From Actinoplanes liguriensis (GTDB lineage: Bacteria; Actinomycetota; Actinomycetes; Mycobacteriales; Micromonosporaceae), in NCBI GenBank assembly GCA_000715855.1, contig KL571287.1, forward strand, positions 66,889 to 75,748: 8,860 nt of DNA, in the 5' to 3' direction. The position numbers and the translations under genes are program-made. The notes under the pieces are model-generated. The model searched no databases, was not told the origin of the DNA, and saw only the letters and a list, made by a program, of their open reading frames with translations. Shown here piece by piece: positions 1-6,950 of this stretch; the first letter of the stretch is position 1; every line of letters starts with the position of its first letter.

Positions 1-1034
1 CTCGCTGCCGCGTGGCACAGAGCCTGCCCCCACCGAGTGCTCCCGTCGACCGCCCAGCGGCCTCCAGCCGCGTCGAAGGCCTCGGTAGCACGATCCCACT
101 CCCCGTTACCGAGGATCCGCCAGGCCTGACGCTCTTCCGGAGAGAGCACCCGGCCGGCCAGGAATCGACTGAACTCGGCGGTCAACGGGAATCGCCAGTC
201 CAGAAGATCCGCATCCCACGGCGTAATGGGCGGACCGATGCGCGGAGGCGCCGGCTTGATCGAATTCAACGTGCGCCCGGGAGCCCGGTGGGCGACGAAT
301 ATCTTGCCTTGCACATAATTCCACCGGGTCGGCGTCTGCACGGAACCGGCGCTCACCACCCTCTGGTGAACGTACTGATAAAGATCATCAACCGAGACCT
401 CGCCGTCCCCGTCAAGATCGGCATTACCGGTACGCAATCCTTCCAGAAATGCGTCGGCGAAAACGGAGTGCAACGGGTTGTCATTCATCGTCAGCAGCTC
501 GCCGGTCGGCTCGTACGCATATTCCTCCGCCCGGCTGGCGGTGAGCACCGCGCGTCCTTGCCCTTCGCCGCGGAAGGCCTCCCCGATCGGCAGGCCGTCA
601 CCAGCCCGGTGCGTCATCACCCGGGAGATCGCGCCGCTGAAACAGCAATCGAGGACAAGGATTACTCGGCGAGACGGGGAGTGATCGATCAAGCGGCTCA
701 ACAGGTCTGCCGAGAGGGCGGTGACGGCGATGTCGGCGAGTTCGGTATCGCGCGCGGTCAGGTAGAGCCCGCCGGCGAGATCGACAACGCCGTGACAGGC
801 GAAATGGATCAAGAGCGTGTCCGACGCCCGCGCGGTACGCAAGAACCGGCTCAACGTGCGACGCACCGTGGCGTCCGACTCGCCGATCAACGTCTCGACC
901 TGATAGCCACCGATCTCCGGGTCCGCGAGCACCTGCGCCAACTCGGTGACGTCGTGGACCGGCGAGCGCAGCCGGCCCAGGCCCGGGTCCTCATACTCGC
1001 TCGCGGCGATCAGCAGGGCGAGGCGGGCACTCAT
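1..1034 (-). CDS. Caspase-family (peptidase C14) protein, C-terminus beyond window
   Basis: The minus-strand frame is open from ATG at 1034 to the window edge (344 codons, no stop), so the gene is 3'-truncated by the window. The N-terminal domain is a caspase/metacaspase-type cysteine protease. A beta strand leads to LLIHFACHG (catalytic His81), and VILVLDCCFSGA carries the catalytic Cys131 just before FSG. Residues 206-217 (DLDGDGEVSVDD) form a canonical EF-hand-like loop with D206, D208, D210, E212, S214 and D217, followed by a helix, as seen in other bacterial caspases. From about residue 290 (LSPEERQAWRILGNGEWDRA) the sequence looks like the start of TPR-type helices. The start overlaps the stop of the upstream EACC1-like gene as ATGA, and no clear Shine-Dalgarno is seen, which suggests translational coupling. 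At least ten TTG codons plus GTA, ATA, AAT and TAT set it apart from the GC-saturated genes to the right. Likely role: a protease effector of a conflict system. The activating signal and substrate are unknown. Confidence 0.9.
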   Translation of the reverse strand, partial: MSARLALLIAASEYEDPGLGRLRSPVHDVTELAQVLADPEIGGYQVETLIGESDATVRRTLSRFLRTARASDTLLIHFACHGVVDLAGGLYLTARDTELADIAVTALSADLLSRLIDHSPSRRVILVLDCCFSGAISRVMTHRAGDGLPIGEAFRGEGQGRAVLTASRAEEYAYEPTGELLTMNDNPLHSVFADAFLEGLRTGNADLDGDGEVSVDDLYQYVHQRVVSAGSVQTPTRWNYVQGKIFVAHRAPGRTLNSIKPAPPRIGPPITPWDADLLDWRFPLTAEFSRFLAGRVLSPEERQAWRILGNGEWDRATEAFDAAGGRWAVDGSTRWGQALCHAAA

Positions 1035-1438
1035 GCGCCGCCGGCCGGACCGTCGCCGCTGTGCTCGTCGATCCAGGACTGCACCAGCGCATGTTGATCC
1101 GCCCGGGACAACCCGGCGATCTCGATGCTGGATCCGTCCGGCCGGATCACCTTCGCCGTACGCCCGGGACGGGCGCCCGCCCACTCGATCACTGAACGTA
1201 GCGCGGCGAGCAGATCCGGCAGCATCGGCAGGAACGACGCACAGAACGCGCCGAACACCGCCACCTCGCCGGACCTGGCACCCTCCGGTGCAGCAACGGT
1301 CGGCGTCGGCTGAGGCACGCCGATCGCCCGCCACCGCCCCGAGATTTCCTGCACGCTCCGTGCCACCGAGCCGGCATCGTCTTCCTCGCCACCGACAAGA
1401 ACCGCGGTCAATGTGAAGTCATGCGTGTCCGTTGCCAT
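1031..1438 (-). CDS. EACC1-like small protein coupled to the caspase gene
   Basis: A 135-residue protein with no signal peptide. It has an N-terminal beta segment (FTLTAVLVGG), a hydrophobic amphipathic helical stretch at about 60-90 (VFGAFCASFLPMLPDLLAAL, then IEWAG), and a C-terminal strand-turn-strand AKVIRPDGSSIEIAGL followed by a helix. Size and layout (helix, then V-x-RPDG-x-x-I/V-x-I, then helix) recall effector-associated constant component 1 (EACC1), a family described next to caspase- or trypsin-type effectors in actinobacterial conflict systems. The family assignment is from memory of the pattern, not a search. The start at 1438 is preferred over the ATG at 1483 because a weak GGGGG motif lies 4 nt before it and the family length fits; nothing resembling an RBS precedes 1483. 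Its TGA overlaps the caspase ATG by 4 nt, so the two are probably one translational unit. Suggested role: adaptor or regulator that recruits or holds the protease (inference). Confidence 0.65.
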   Translation of the reverse strand: MATDTHDFTLTAVLVGGEEDDAGSVARSVQEISGRWRAIGVPQPTPTVAAPEGARSGEVAVFGAFCASFLPMLPDLLAALRSVIEWAGARPGRTAKVIRPDGSSIEIAGLSRADQHALVQSWIDEHSGDGPAGGA

Positions 1439-1598
1439 GTCGCCCCCAGGATGACCATCAAGGTGACGCCAATGATTCAACATGTAGTCAACCGATTACT
1501 GAACGCCGCCGCAAGGTCGTCCTCCGGCCTTCCGCAAGCTACGGAGTAGTTGCCTGACGAAGGTGCGGACGGTTTCTGTTATCCGGTGGGCGGGTGCG

Positions 1599-1626
1599 CC
1601 TCTCCCCTATGCGAGAGGTGGAGAGG
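1599..1626 (+). promoter_or_regulatory. Inverted repeat that can pair with the ribosome-binding site
   Basis: CCTCTC (1599-1604) is complementary to GAGAGG at 1613-1618 (8-nt loop) and equally to a second GAGAGG at 1621-1626, which is the core of the Shine-Dalgarno of the thaumatin-like gene. Two mutually exclusive 6-bp hairpins are possible, and one would hide the RBS. The stems are short, and function is only inferred. Confidence 0.3.
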
Positions 1627-1628
1627 AG
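1621..1628 (+). promoter_or_regulatory. Shine-Dalgarno of the thaumatin-like gene
   Basis: GAGAGGAG lies 10 nt before GTG 1639. This decides the start: the upstream GTG at 1594 would place this purine run inside the gene, and the ATG at 1648 would be 19 nt away. Confidence 0.6.
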
Positions 1629-1638
1629 CCCGATAACC

Positions 1639-2579
1639 GTGGAAACGATGAGGTGGCGCCGGAGGGCGGGAACGCTCGTGGCGGCGCTGCTGCTGGCGTC
1701 GGTGATGGGGTGTTCGGGCAACGGCGACCAGGTGCCCGCACCGGCAGCCGCGGCCGGCACGCCGGTGTACGTGTCGATGGATCCGTCGCCGGCCCCGACC
1801 CGCAGTGCCACGCCCCCGGCCAAGCCCGCGCCGAAGACGTCGAGCAGCACCCACGCGAAGAGCACCGTCCCGGCGCACGCGTCCGGTGCGCACACCGTGA
1901 CGATCGTGAACGCGACGCAGCAGACCCTCTGGGTGGCCGCCACCCAGCAGAAGGAGCACCCGATCGCGAAGACCCGCTGGACGCTCGCGCCGGGCGCGAC
2001 CGCGAGCGTGAAACTGCCCAAGGGGTGGGGTGGCCGGATCTGGGCGCGGGCCGGCTGCAAGACCGACGGCAGCGGGCGGAACGTGTGCCAGTCCGGGTAC
2101 TGCGCGGACAGTGAGAAGTGCGTGCAGCCCGACCCGGCTCCGACGACGCTGGCCGAGTTCGCCCTGGACGCCTGGGGCGGCATGGACTTCTACGACGTGA
2201 GCATGGTCGACGGCTCGAACCTGCCGATGTGGATCAATATCTTCCACACCGTCACCAAGGACCCGGTGAGCGCCAAGGGCTGTTCGAAGCAGGGCTGCGC
2301 CAAGCCGGTCGACTGCCCGTCCACCATGCGGGTGACCAAGGGCGGCTCGACCGTGGCCTGCAAGAACCCGTGCACCGCATTCAACACCGACGAGACCTGC
2401 TGCCGGGGCGCCTGGGCCGGGCGGGAGAAGTGCGTCCCGTCCAAGTGGAAGGTCGACTACACCCAGGTGTTCAAGAAGGCGGAGCCGTACGCGTACTCGT
2501 ACGCCTTCGACGACTCGGCCACGATGTCGTGCAAGGGGGCCTGCGACTACCGGGTCACCTTCGGGGTGAGTCCGTCGAC
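1639..2579 (+). CDS. Thaumatin-like domain lipoprotein, 3' end lost at adapter junction
   Basis: From GTG 1639 the N-terminus is a signal peptide (RWRRR, then [13 protein letters not shown]) with a lipobox-like end and a candidate lipidated Cys25. A Pro/Ala/Thr/Ser-rich linker (about 30-83) leads to a thaumatin-like domain (about 85-309). Hallmarks are [57 protein letters not shown] and DYRVTFG. The acidic-cleft residues of plant PR-5 proteins are present: Arg of RIWAR, E173, D186, D191 and an Asp of FDD (291/292). Fourteen domain cysteines are seen against 16 in thaumatin. Both partners of the N-/C-terminal disulfide (C9-C204 in thaumatin) are missing; C177 is also missing, and an extra Cys is present at 302. 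The last codons and TAA of the apparent ORF (ending 2589) come from adapter sequence, so the real stop is unknown. Likely a surface-anchored, carbohydrate-binding or antifungal protein (inference from the family). Confidence 0.88.
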
Positions 2580-2596
2580 ATGTGTATAAGAGACAG
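2580..2596 (+). other. Tn5/Nextera mosaic-end adapter remnant (assembly junction 1)
   Basis: ATGTGTATAAGAGACAG matches the last 17 bases of the 19-base mosaic end used in tagmentation libraries. On its left a thaumatin-like gene stops abruptly in its last beta strand. On its right the minus-strand rlmB loses its final codons and runs into the artefact peptide SLIHM. No transposase and no 9-bp target duplication flank it. Sequence left and right of this point should not be assumed adjacent in the genome. Confidence 0.95.
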
Positions 2597-3721
2597 GCTC
2601 TGGGAGCGGCGGCGGGTGACCTCGGCGAGCGTGACCGCGGCCGCGACGCTGGCGTTCAGGGACTCGACGTCGGAGGCCATCGGGATGCTCACCCGCAGGT
2701 CACAGGTCTCGCCGACGAGCCGGGACAGCCCGCGGCCCTCGGAGCCGACGACCACCAGCAGCGGCCCGACCGCGGCTTCGAGCTGGTAGAGGCCGGTCTC
2801 GCCGTCGGCGTCCAGGCCGATCGCCGTGAAGCCCTGCTTCTGCGCCGACTTGATCGCCCGGGTCAGGTTGACCACCTGGGAGACCGGCACCCGCGCGGCG
2901 GCGCCGGCGCTGGTGCGCCACGCGGTCGCGGTGATACCGGCGGCCCGGCGCTCGGTCATGAAGACGCCGTGCCCGCCGAACGCGGCCACCGACCGGATCA
3001 CCGCGCCCACGTTGCGCGGGTCGGTGATCCCGTCCAGGGCGACCAGCAGCGGCGCGGTCTGCTCGAGAGCGGCCGCGACCAGGTCGTCGAAGTTCTCGTA
3101 GCCGAACGGCGGGACCTGCACGCCGATGCCCTGGTGCAGGACACCGCCGGTCATCCGGTCCAGCTCGGCGCGGCTGATCTCCAGGATCGGGATGCCCCGG
3201 TCACCGGCGGTGCGGACGGCCTCGGCCACCCGCTCGTCGATGTCGATGCCCTGCGCCACGTAGAGCGCCGTCGCCGGAATCAGCGCGCGCAGCGCCTCCA
3301 CCACCGGGTTGCGGCCGAGCAGCAGCTCGGGCCCTTCCTTGGTGGGGTTGGAGCGGCGCCCCGGCGCGACCCGGGGGCCACGCGGACCGGCGGCCCGGCC
3401 GCCACCCCGGGTGGCCTGGGCGCGGGTCAGGCCGGCGGCGCGACCGCCACCACGACCCCAGGTGGTGTCCTTCGAACCGGGGACGCCGATCTTGGGCGCG
3501 CGGCCCTCGGCAGCCGCGGCCTTGCGCTCCTTCTCCTGCTTGCGCGCGGTCTTCTCGGGCAGTTTCTCGGTGCCCGAGTAGCCCTTGTGCCACGGCCGCT
3601 CGTCGGCGGGCAGGGTCTTGCCCCGGCCCTTGAGGCTGGCGCGGTTCTTGCCGCCCGACCCTGCCGCGGCGCCCTTCTTCGAGCTCGAGCGCTTGCTGGC
3701 GTTCTGTGAATTACCCGGCAT
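2597..3721 (-). CDS. rlmB: 23S rRNA (guanosine-2'-O-)-methyltransferase RlmB, last codons missing
   Basis: SpoU/TrmH-family 2'-O-methyltransferase that uses SAM to methylate a guanosine of 23S rRNA. Residues 1-130 form a basic, disordered extension rich in Lys, Arg and Gly, including RGG-like runs ([17 protein letters not shown]). Residues 131-205 are the substrate-binding domain ([14 protein letters not shown]). Residues 223-370 hold the SPOUT knot with motif 1 [16 protein letters not shown] (229-244), motif 2 [14 protein letters not shown] (323-336) and motif 3 [18 protein letters not shown] (346-363). All conserved residues (N237, E328, S354, N356) are intact. The ATG at 3721 shares a base with the TGA of cysS (TGATG), implying coupling. 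The frame is cut after residue 375 by the adapter at 2596. Since RlmB normally ends within a few residues of this point, only a short tail is missing. A basic N-terminal extension is common in actinobacteria; here it is long. Confidence 0.93.
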
Positions 3722-5136
3722 CAGTGCTGCTCTCCTACCGTCCAGCGCGGACCGGCCGGAGTGTCCTCCACCTGAATACCCGCGTTCTTGAGCTGGTCCC
3801 GCACCTGATCGGCGGCCGCCCAGTCCTTCCGTGCACGGGCCTGAGCCCGTTGTTCCAGAGCCAGCGCGACGAGACCGTCGATCACCGGCCGCAGGTCGTC
3901 GCTGCTGTCGCCGCCGCCCCACGACGGGTCGAGCGGGTCGAGGCCGAGCACCCCGAGCATGGCCCGGACCGCGGTCAGCGCGCCGCGGATGGCCGGCTCG
4001 TCGCCGGCGGCCAGGGCGGTGTTGCCCTCGCGGATCGTGTCGTGCACGACCGCGAGCGCCGCCGAGGTGTTCAGGTCGTCGTTCATCGCGTCGGCGAACG
4101 CCGGCGGCACCGCCTTGGGCCGCCCCGGGCCGACGATCTCGGCGGCGCGGTGGACGAAGCCCTCGATCCGCTTGTACGCCACGGCGGCCTCGTGCAGCGC
4201 CTCGTCGGTGTAGTCGATCCGCGAGCGGTAGTGCGGGCTGCCCAGGTAGTAGCGCAGCTCGACCGGGCGGATCCCGGCCTCGACCACGGCGGTCAGGTCG
4301 ATCACGTTGCCCAGCGACTTGCTCATCTTGGACTTGCCCAGGTTGAGCAGGGCGTGGTGCACCCAGAAGCGGGAGAAACCGAGACCGGCCGCCTTGGACT
4401 GGGCCAGCTCGTTCTCGTGGTGCGGGAACGTCAGGTCGAGGCCGCCACCGTGGATGTCGAACTCGTCGCCGAGGTAGCGACGGGCCATCGCGGAGCACTC
4501 GATGTGCCAGCCGGGACGGCCGCGGCCCCACGGGGACGGCCAGTACGCATCCTGCGGCTCGTCGGCCTTGACGCCCTTCCAGAGCGCGAAGTCGCGGGCG
4601 TCGCGCTTGTCGCGTTCCGGCGCGTCCTCGGCGGAGCGCATGTCCTCGGGCTTCTGGCCGGAGAGCGCACCGTACTCCGGGAAGGAGTGGACGTCGAAGT
4701 ACACGTCGCCGTTGGCGTTCGCGGCCGGATACGCATGACCGCGCTCGATCAGCGAGGCGATCATGTCGTGCATCTCGGTGATGTGCCCGGTGGCCAGCGG
4801 CTCGTAGGTGGGCGCCAGCACGTTGAGCGAGCGGTAGTCGCGGTCGAGCAGCAGGCGGTTCTCATAGGCGATCGCCCAGTACGGCCGGCCCTGTTCCAGC
4901 GACTTCTGCAGGATCTTGTCGTCCACGTCGGTGACGTTGCGGACGAACGTCACCTCCGAGCCGGTGTGCAGCAGCCAGCGGCGCAGCACGTCGTAGTTCA
5001 CGGCGGAACGGAGGTGGCCGATATGTGGGGAGGACTGCACGGTGACGCCACACAGGTAGATCCCCACCTGACCGGGCGTCATCGGGACGAAGTCCCGGAC
5101 CGATCGGGTCGCGGTGTCGTACAAGCGCAGAGTCAC
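3721..5136 (-). CDS. cysS: Cysteinyl-tRNA synthetase
   Basis: Class I aminoacyl-tRNA synthetase that attaches cysteine to tRNA-Cys in the cytoplasm. It has 471 residues from GTG 5136, close to the 461 of the E. coli enzyme. Visible motifs: zinc ligands C29 (YLCGVTV), C214 (GWHIECSAM), H239 and E243 (FPHHENE); the HIGH motif at 38-41 (SPHIGH); the KMSKS loop at 270-274; then a DALR-type helical domain with an [15 protein letters not shown] segment typical of the C-terminus. The frame is open to 5190, but residues before GTG 5136 would lie in a terminator hairpin and do not align with the family. A TACCCT box ends 6 nt before the GTG, which fits a leaderless mRNA. The gene is followed without a gap by rlmB (TGATG), so the two are expected to be one operon. 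Upstream on the same strand is the subtilase, separated by a terminator. Confidence 0.97.
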   Translation of the reverse strand: MTLRLYDTATRSVRDFVPMTPGQVGIYLCGVTVQSSPHIGHLRSAVNYDVLRRWLLHTGSEVTFVRNVTDVDDKILQKSLEQGRPYWAIAYENRLLLDRDYRSLNVLAPTYEPLATGHITEMHDMIASLIERGHAYPAANANGDVYFDVHSFPEYGALSGQKPEDMRSAEDAPERDKRDARDFALWKGVKADEPQDAYWPSPWGRGRPGWHIECSAMARRYLGDEFDIHGGGLDLTFPHHENELAQSKAAGLGFSRFWVHHALLNLGKSKMSKSLGNVIDLTAVVEAGIRPVELRYYLGSPHYRSRIDYTDEALHEAAVAYKRIEGFVHRAAEIVGPGRPKAVPPAFADAMNDDLNTSAALAVVHDTIREGNTALAAGDEPAIRGALTAVRAMLGVLGLDPLDPSWGGGDSSDDLRPVIDGLVALALEQRAQARARKDWAAADQVRDQLKNAGIQVEDTPAGPRWTVGEQH

Positions 5137-5148
5137 CGTACAAGGGTA
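5137..5148 (-). promoter_or_regulatory. Probable leaderless promoter (-10 box) of cysS
   Basis: On the minus strand TACCCT (5148-5143) matches the TAnnnT pattern of actinobacterial -10 elements. It ends 6 bases before GTG 5136, so transcription would begin on or next to the start codon. No Shine-Dalgarno is present in the 20 bases upstream. No good -35 box is seen; that position falls within the terminator hairpin. Confidence 0.5.
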
Positions 5149-5183
5149 CCGACCGGGGCGATCGGATTGAGCGCCCCGGTCGG
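5149..5183 (-). terminator. Hairpin terminator after the subtilase gene
   Basis: A perfect 12-bp inverted repeat, CCGACCGGGGCG (5149-5160) and CGCCCCGGTCGG (5172-5183), with an 11-nt loop. It begins 10 nt after the subtilase stop codon. There is no T-run after it, which is usual for high-GC actinobacteria. It separates the protease from cysS and directly abuts the cysS -10 box. Confidence 0.75.
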
Positions 5184-5193
5184 CCGACACCCG

Positions 5194-6870
5194 TCAGCGA
5201 CCGCCGACCGCCGCGTACGCGTCGACGATGCCGTAGCCGTAGAACCCGTTGAAGTTCGTCCCGCCCTCACAGAGCGCGTCGAATTCGGTGGACCGGCCCT
5301 CCTGCACATAGCTCTGCAGGCGCGGCGTCGGGCAGGCGTGCTCGTCCGCGGTGCGGTACAGGATCTGCTCGACCACGTCCGCCGGCAGCGTCTTGCCACC
5401 GCGGCGGAAGTCCGGCACGCCGTACCGGCTGACGATCAGGGCACCGACCCCGGCCGCGTGCGGCGAGGCCATCGAGGTGCCCTGCAAGTACGTGTAGTAC
5501 CCGCACTTGCCGGCCTTGGTGCAGTCCTTGAAGACCGTGGCCTCGCCTGCCGGGGTGATGTTGCCGGCCTCGTCGACCAGGCCCTCCTCCTTCAGCACCT
5601 TCAGCGGGTAGGTGGAGAGGATGCGGTTGCCCGGCGTGTTGTAGGTGTCGGTGCCGAAGCCGTCGCGGGCGAACCCACCCGGCGCGGCGACCGAGATCTG
5701 CTCCAGGCCGTAGTTGGAGAAGTCCGCCTTGCGGGTGGACGGGCCGACCGCCGAGACGCCGATCACGTGCGGGCCCTCGACCGGCAGGTCCCAGCAGGAG
5801 GAGTTGTCGATCGGCCGCGAGTACGGGTCGCCGCCGTAGTCCGGGCTGGAGATGTCGGTGCGCGGCTTGCCCAGGTCCTCGTGGTTGTTGCCGAGCGCGC
5901 CGAACATCGTGACACCGCGAGCGTGGGCGTAGTTCAGCGCCCGCTTCATACCGGTGATGATCGCCTGCTGCTCGGCCTGCTGGGCGGGGTTGTCGGCCGG
6001 GTTGGCCGTGCAGTTGTAGAGCCACGGGTCGACGTAGAACGACATGTTGACCACGTCGATGCCCTTGTCGCCGGCGTAGGTCAGGGCGTTGACCACCGGG
6101 TCGAGGAAGAAGTACCCGGAGTCCTGACCACCCTTGAGCTCGACCAGGCTGACGTTCGGCGCGACGCCGGAGACGCCGGTGCCGTTGAGCGCGGCGCCGA
6201 TCGTGCCGGCGACGTGCGTGCCGTGGCCGCCGTCGTCGGTGCCGGCCGGGTCGACGCAGCTGGGCACCTCGCAGCCCTGGTCGACCCCGTCGATGAAGAC
6301 GTTGTCGATCGCCGGGATGTCGGGCGCGAAGTTGCGGGACAGCTTGCTGTTGTAGTTCGGCGCGAGGTCCGGGTTCGACGAGTCCAGGCCGGTGTCGAGC
6401 ACGCCGACCGTGACGCCCTTGTCGCCCGACTCGATCTTGCGAGCCTTGTCGGCCTTGATCATGGCCAGGCCCCAGAGCTTGTCGTCCAGCGGGTCGGCCT
6501 TGGCCGGGCCGTGGCCCTTCCCACCCTTGGACGTCAGGCCCTTCTCCACCTTCTCCACGCCGTTCGGCGAGTACCCGATGGCCTTGCGCTCGGTCGCGCC
6601 GATCAGCTCGGCCGAGGCGATCGCCTTGCTCTCGAACTTGGCGTCCGTCGAGGTGACGCGGTAGACACCGACAGCGTCGTTACCGCTGACGATCGAGCCG
6701 CCGGCGGCCTTGATCGCGGCCGTCGCGTCCGCGGCGGAGACCCCGTCGGCCGCCACGACCGTGTAATCGGTCACGGCCGTCGGCTCCGCTTGGGCGGAAC
6801 CTGGGACCGTGGTAAGGAACGCCAGACCCGTCAAGGTGACAACGGCTCCGACAGTGAGGCGTCTTCTCAT
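5194..6870 (-). CDS. Secreted S8 family subtilisin-like serine protease
   Basis: A 558-residue extracellular serine protease precursor. A Sec signal peptide (MRRRLTVGAV then a hydrophobic core) ends at GSAQA, with probable cleavage after A28. Residues 29-105 are an inhibitor-I9-like propeptide (DYTVVAADGVSAADATAAIK). The mature catalytic domain starts around 125-135 (DPLDDKLWGLAMIKADKA). Catalytic triad: D159 (GVLDTGLD), H216 (GGHGTHVAGTIGA) and S466 (LQGTSMASPHAAGV), with oxyanion Asn328 (GALGNN). Eight cysteines after the signal peptide (200, 205, 287, 359, 450, 456, 513, 534) suggest disulfides. There is an insertion of about 45 residues between the APGG segment and the catalytic Ser. No C-terminal anchor or extra domain is seen. 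A strong AGGAGGAG Shine-Dalgarno fixes the ATG. It follows fumC on the same strand after 80 nt and is closed by a hairpin terminator. Substrate is unknown; general protein scavenging is a guess. Confidence 0.96.
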   Translation of the reverse strand: MRRRLTVGAVVTLTGLAFLTTVPGSAQAEPTAVTDYTVVAADGVSAADATAAIKAAGGSIVSGNDAVGVYRVTSTDAKFESKAIASAELIGATERKAIGYSPNGVEKVEKGLTSKGGKGHGPAKADPLDDKLWGLAMIKADKARKIESGDKGVTVGVLDTGLDSSNPDLAPNYNSKLSRNFAPDIPAIDNVFIDGVDQGCEVPSCVDPAGTDDGGHGTHVAGTIGAALNGTGVSGVAPNVSLVELKGGQDSGYFFLDPVVNALTYAGDKGIDVVNMSFYVDPWLYNCTANPADNPAQQAEQQAIITGMKRALNYAHARGVTMFGALGNNHEDLGKPRTDISSPDYGGDPYSRPIDNSSCWDLPVEGPHVIGVSAVGPSTRKADFSNYGLEQISVAAPGGFARDGFGTDTYNTPGNRILSTYPLKVLKEEGLVDEAGNITPAGEATVFKDCTKAGKCGYYTYLQGTSMASPHAAGVGALIVSRYGVPDFRRGGKTLPADVVEQILYRTADEHACPTPRLQSYVQEGRSTEFDALCEGGTNFNGFYGYGIVDAYAAVGGR

Positions 6871-6878
6871 GGAATGCG

Positions 6879-6886
6879 CTCCTCCT
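6879..6886 (-). promoter_or_regulatory. Strong Shine-Dalgarno of the subtilase gene
   Basis: AGGAGGAG on the minus strand, 8 nt before ATG 6870. It is the best ribosome-binding site in the window, consistent with a highly translated secreted enzyme. No clear promoter was recognised in the 80 nt between the fumC stop and this gene. Confidence 0.8.
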
Positions 6887-6950
6887 GAGAGTTAGATCCC
6901 CGCATCCCATCGAGAAAGGTCGTTCGGCGCAAGGTCGAGGACTGTCTATT

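Larger units (their letters stand above)
1439..1638. other. Divergent intergenic region between EACC1-like and thaumatin-like genes
   Basis: About 200 bases between two divergent genes, so promoters for both strands should lie here. On the minus strand a TTGACT (1491-1486) resembles a -35 box, but no convincing -10 follows at 17-18 nt. On the plus strand TGTTAT (1577-1582) could be a -10, but TTGCCT (1550-1555) is 21 nt away, too far for a standard pair. No promoter is therefore called. The region is visibly less GC-rich near 1470-1500 than its surroundings. A short inverted repeat next to the plus-strand RBS is listed separately. Confidence 0.5.

Noticed and set aside
12..1097. Plus-strand open frame of 361 codons
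   Set aside because: It is antisense to the caspase gene, has no recognisable domain and no RBS; the minus strand carries the clear DCCFSG and HFACHG motifs.
2555..4531. A 658-codon minus-strand ORF containing rlmB
   Set aside because: The part upstream of ATG 3721 is an out-of-frame reading of cysS, and the last residues ([12 protein letters not shown]) are adapter and antisense thaumatin sequence.
5137..5193. T-box or other riboswitch controlling cysS
   Set aside because: Only 57 bases separate the genes; the single hairpin fits a terminator, and no T-box sequence or specifier arm is seen.
3706..6888. Plus-strand open frame of 1060 codons
   Set aside because: It is a high-GC shadow antisense to cysS and the subtilase: low-complexity Val/Arg/Gly/Asp-rich sequence with no motif. 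Both genes beneath it are unambiguous.
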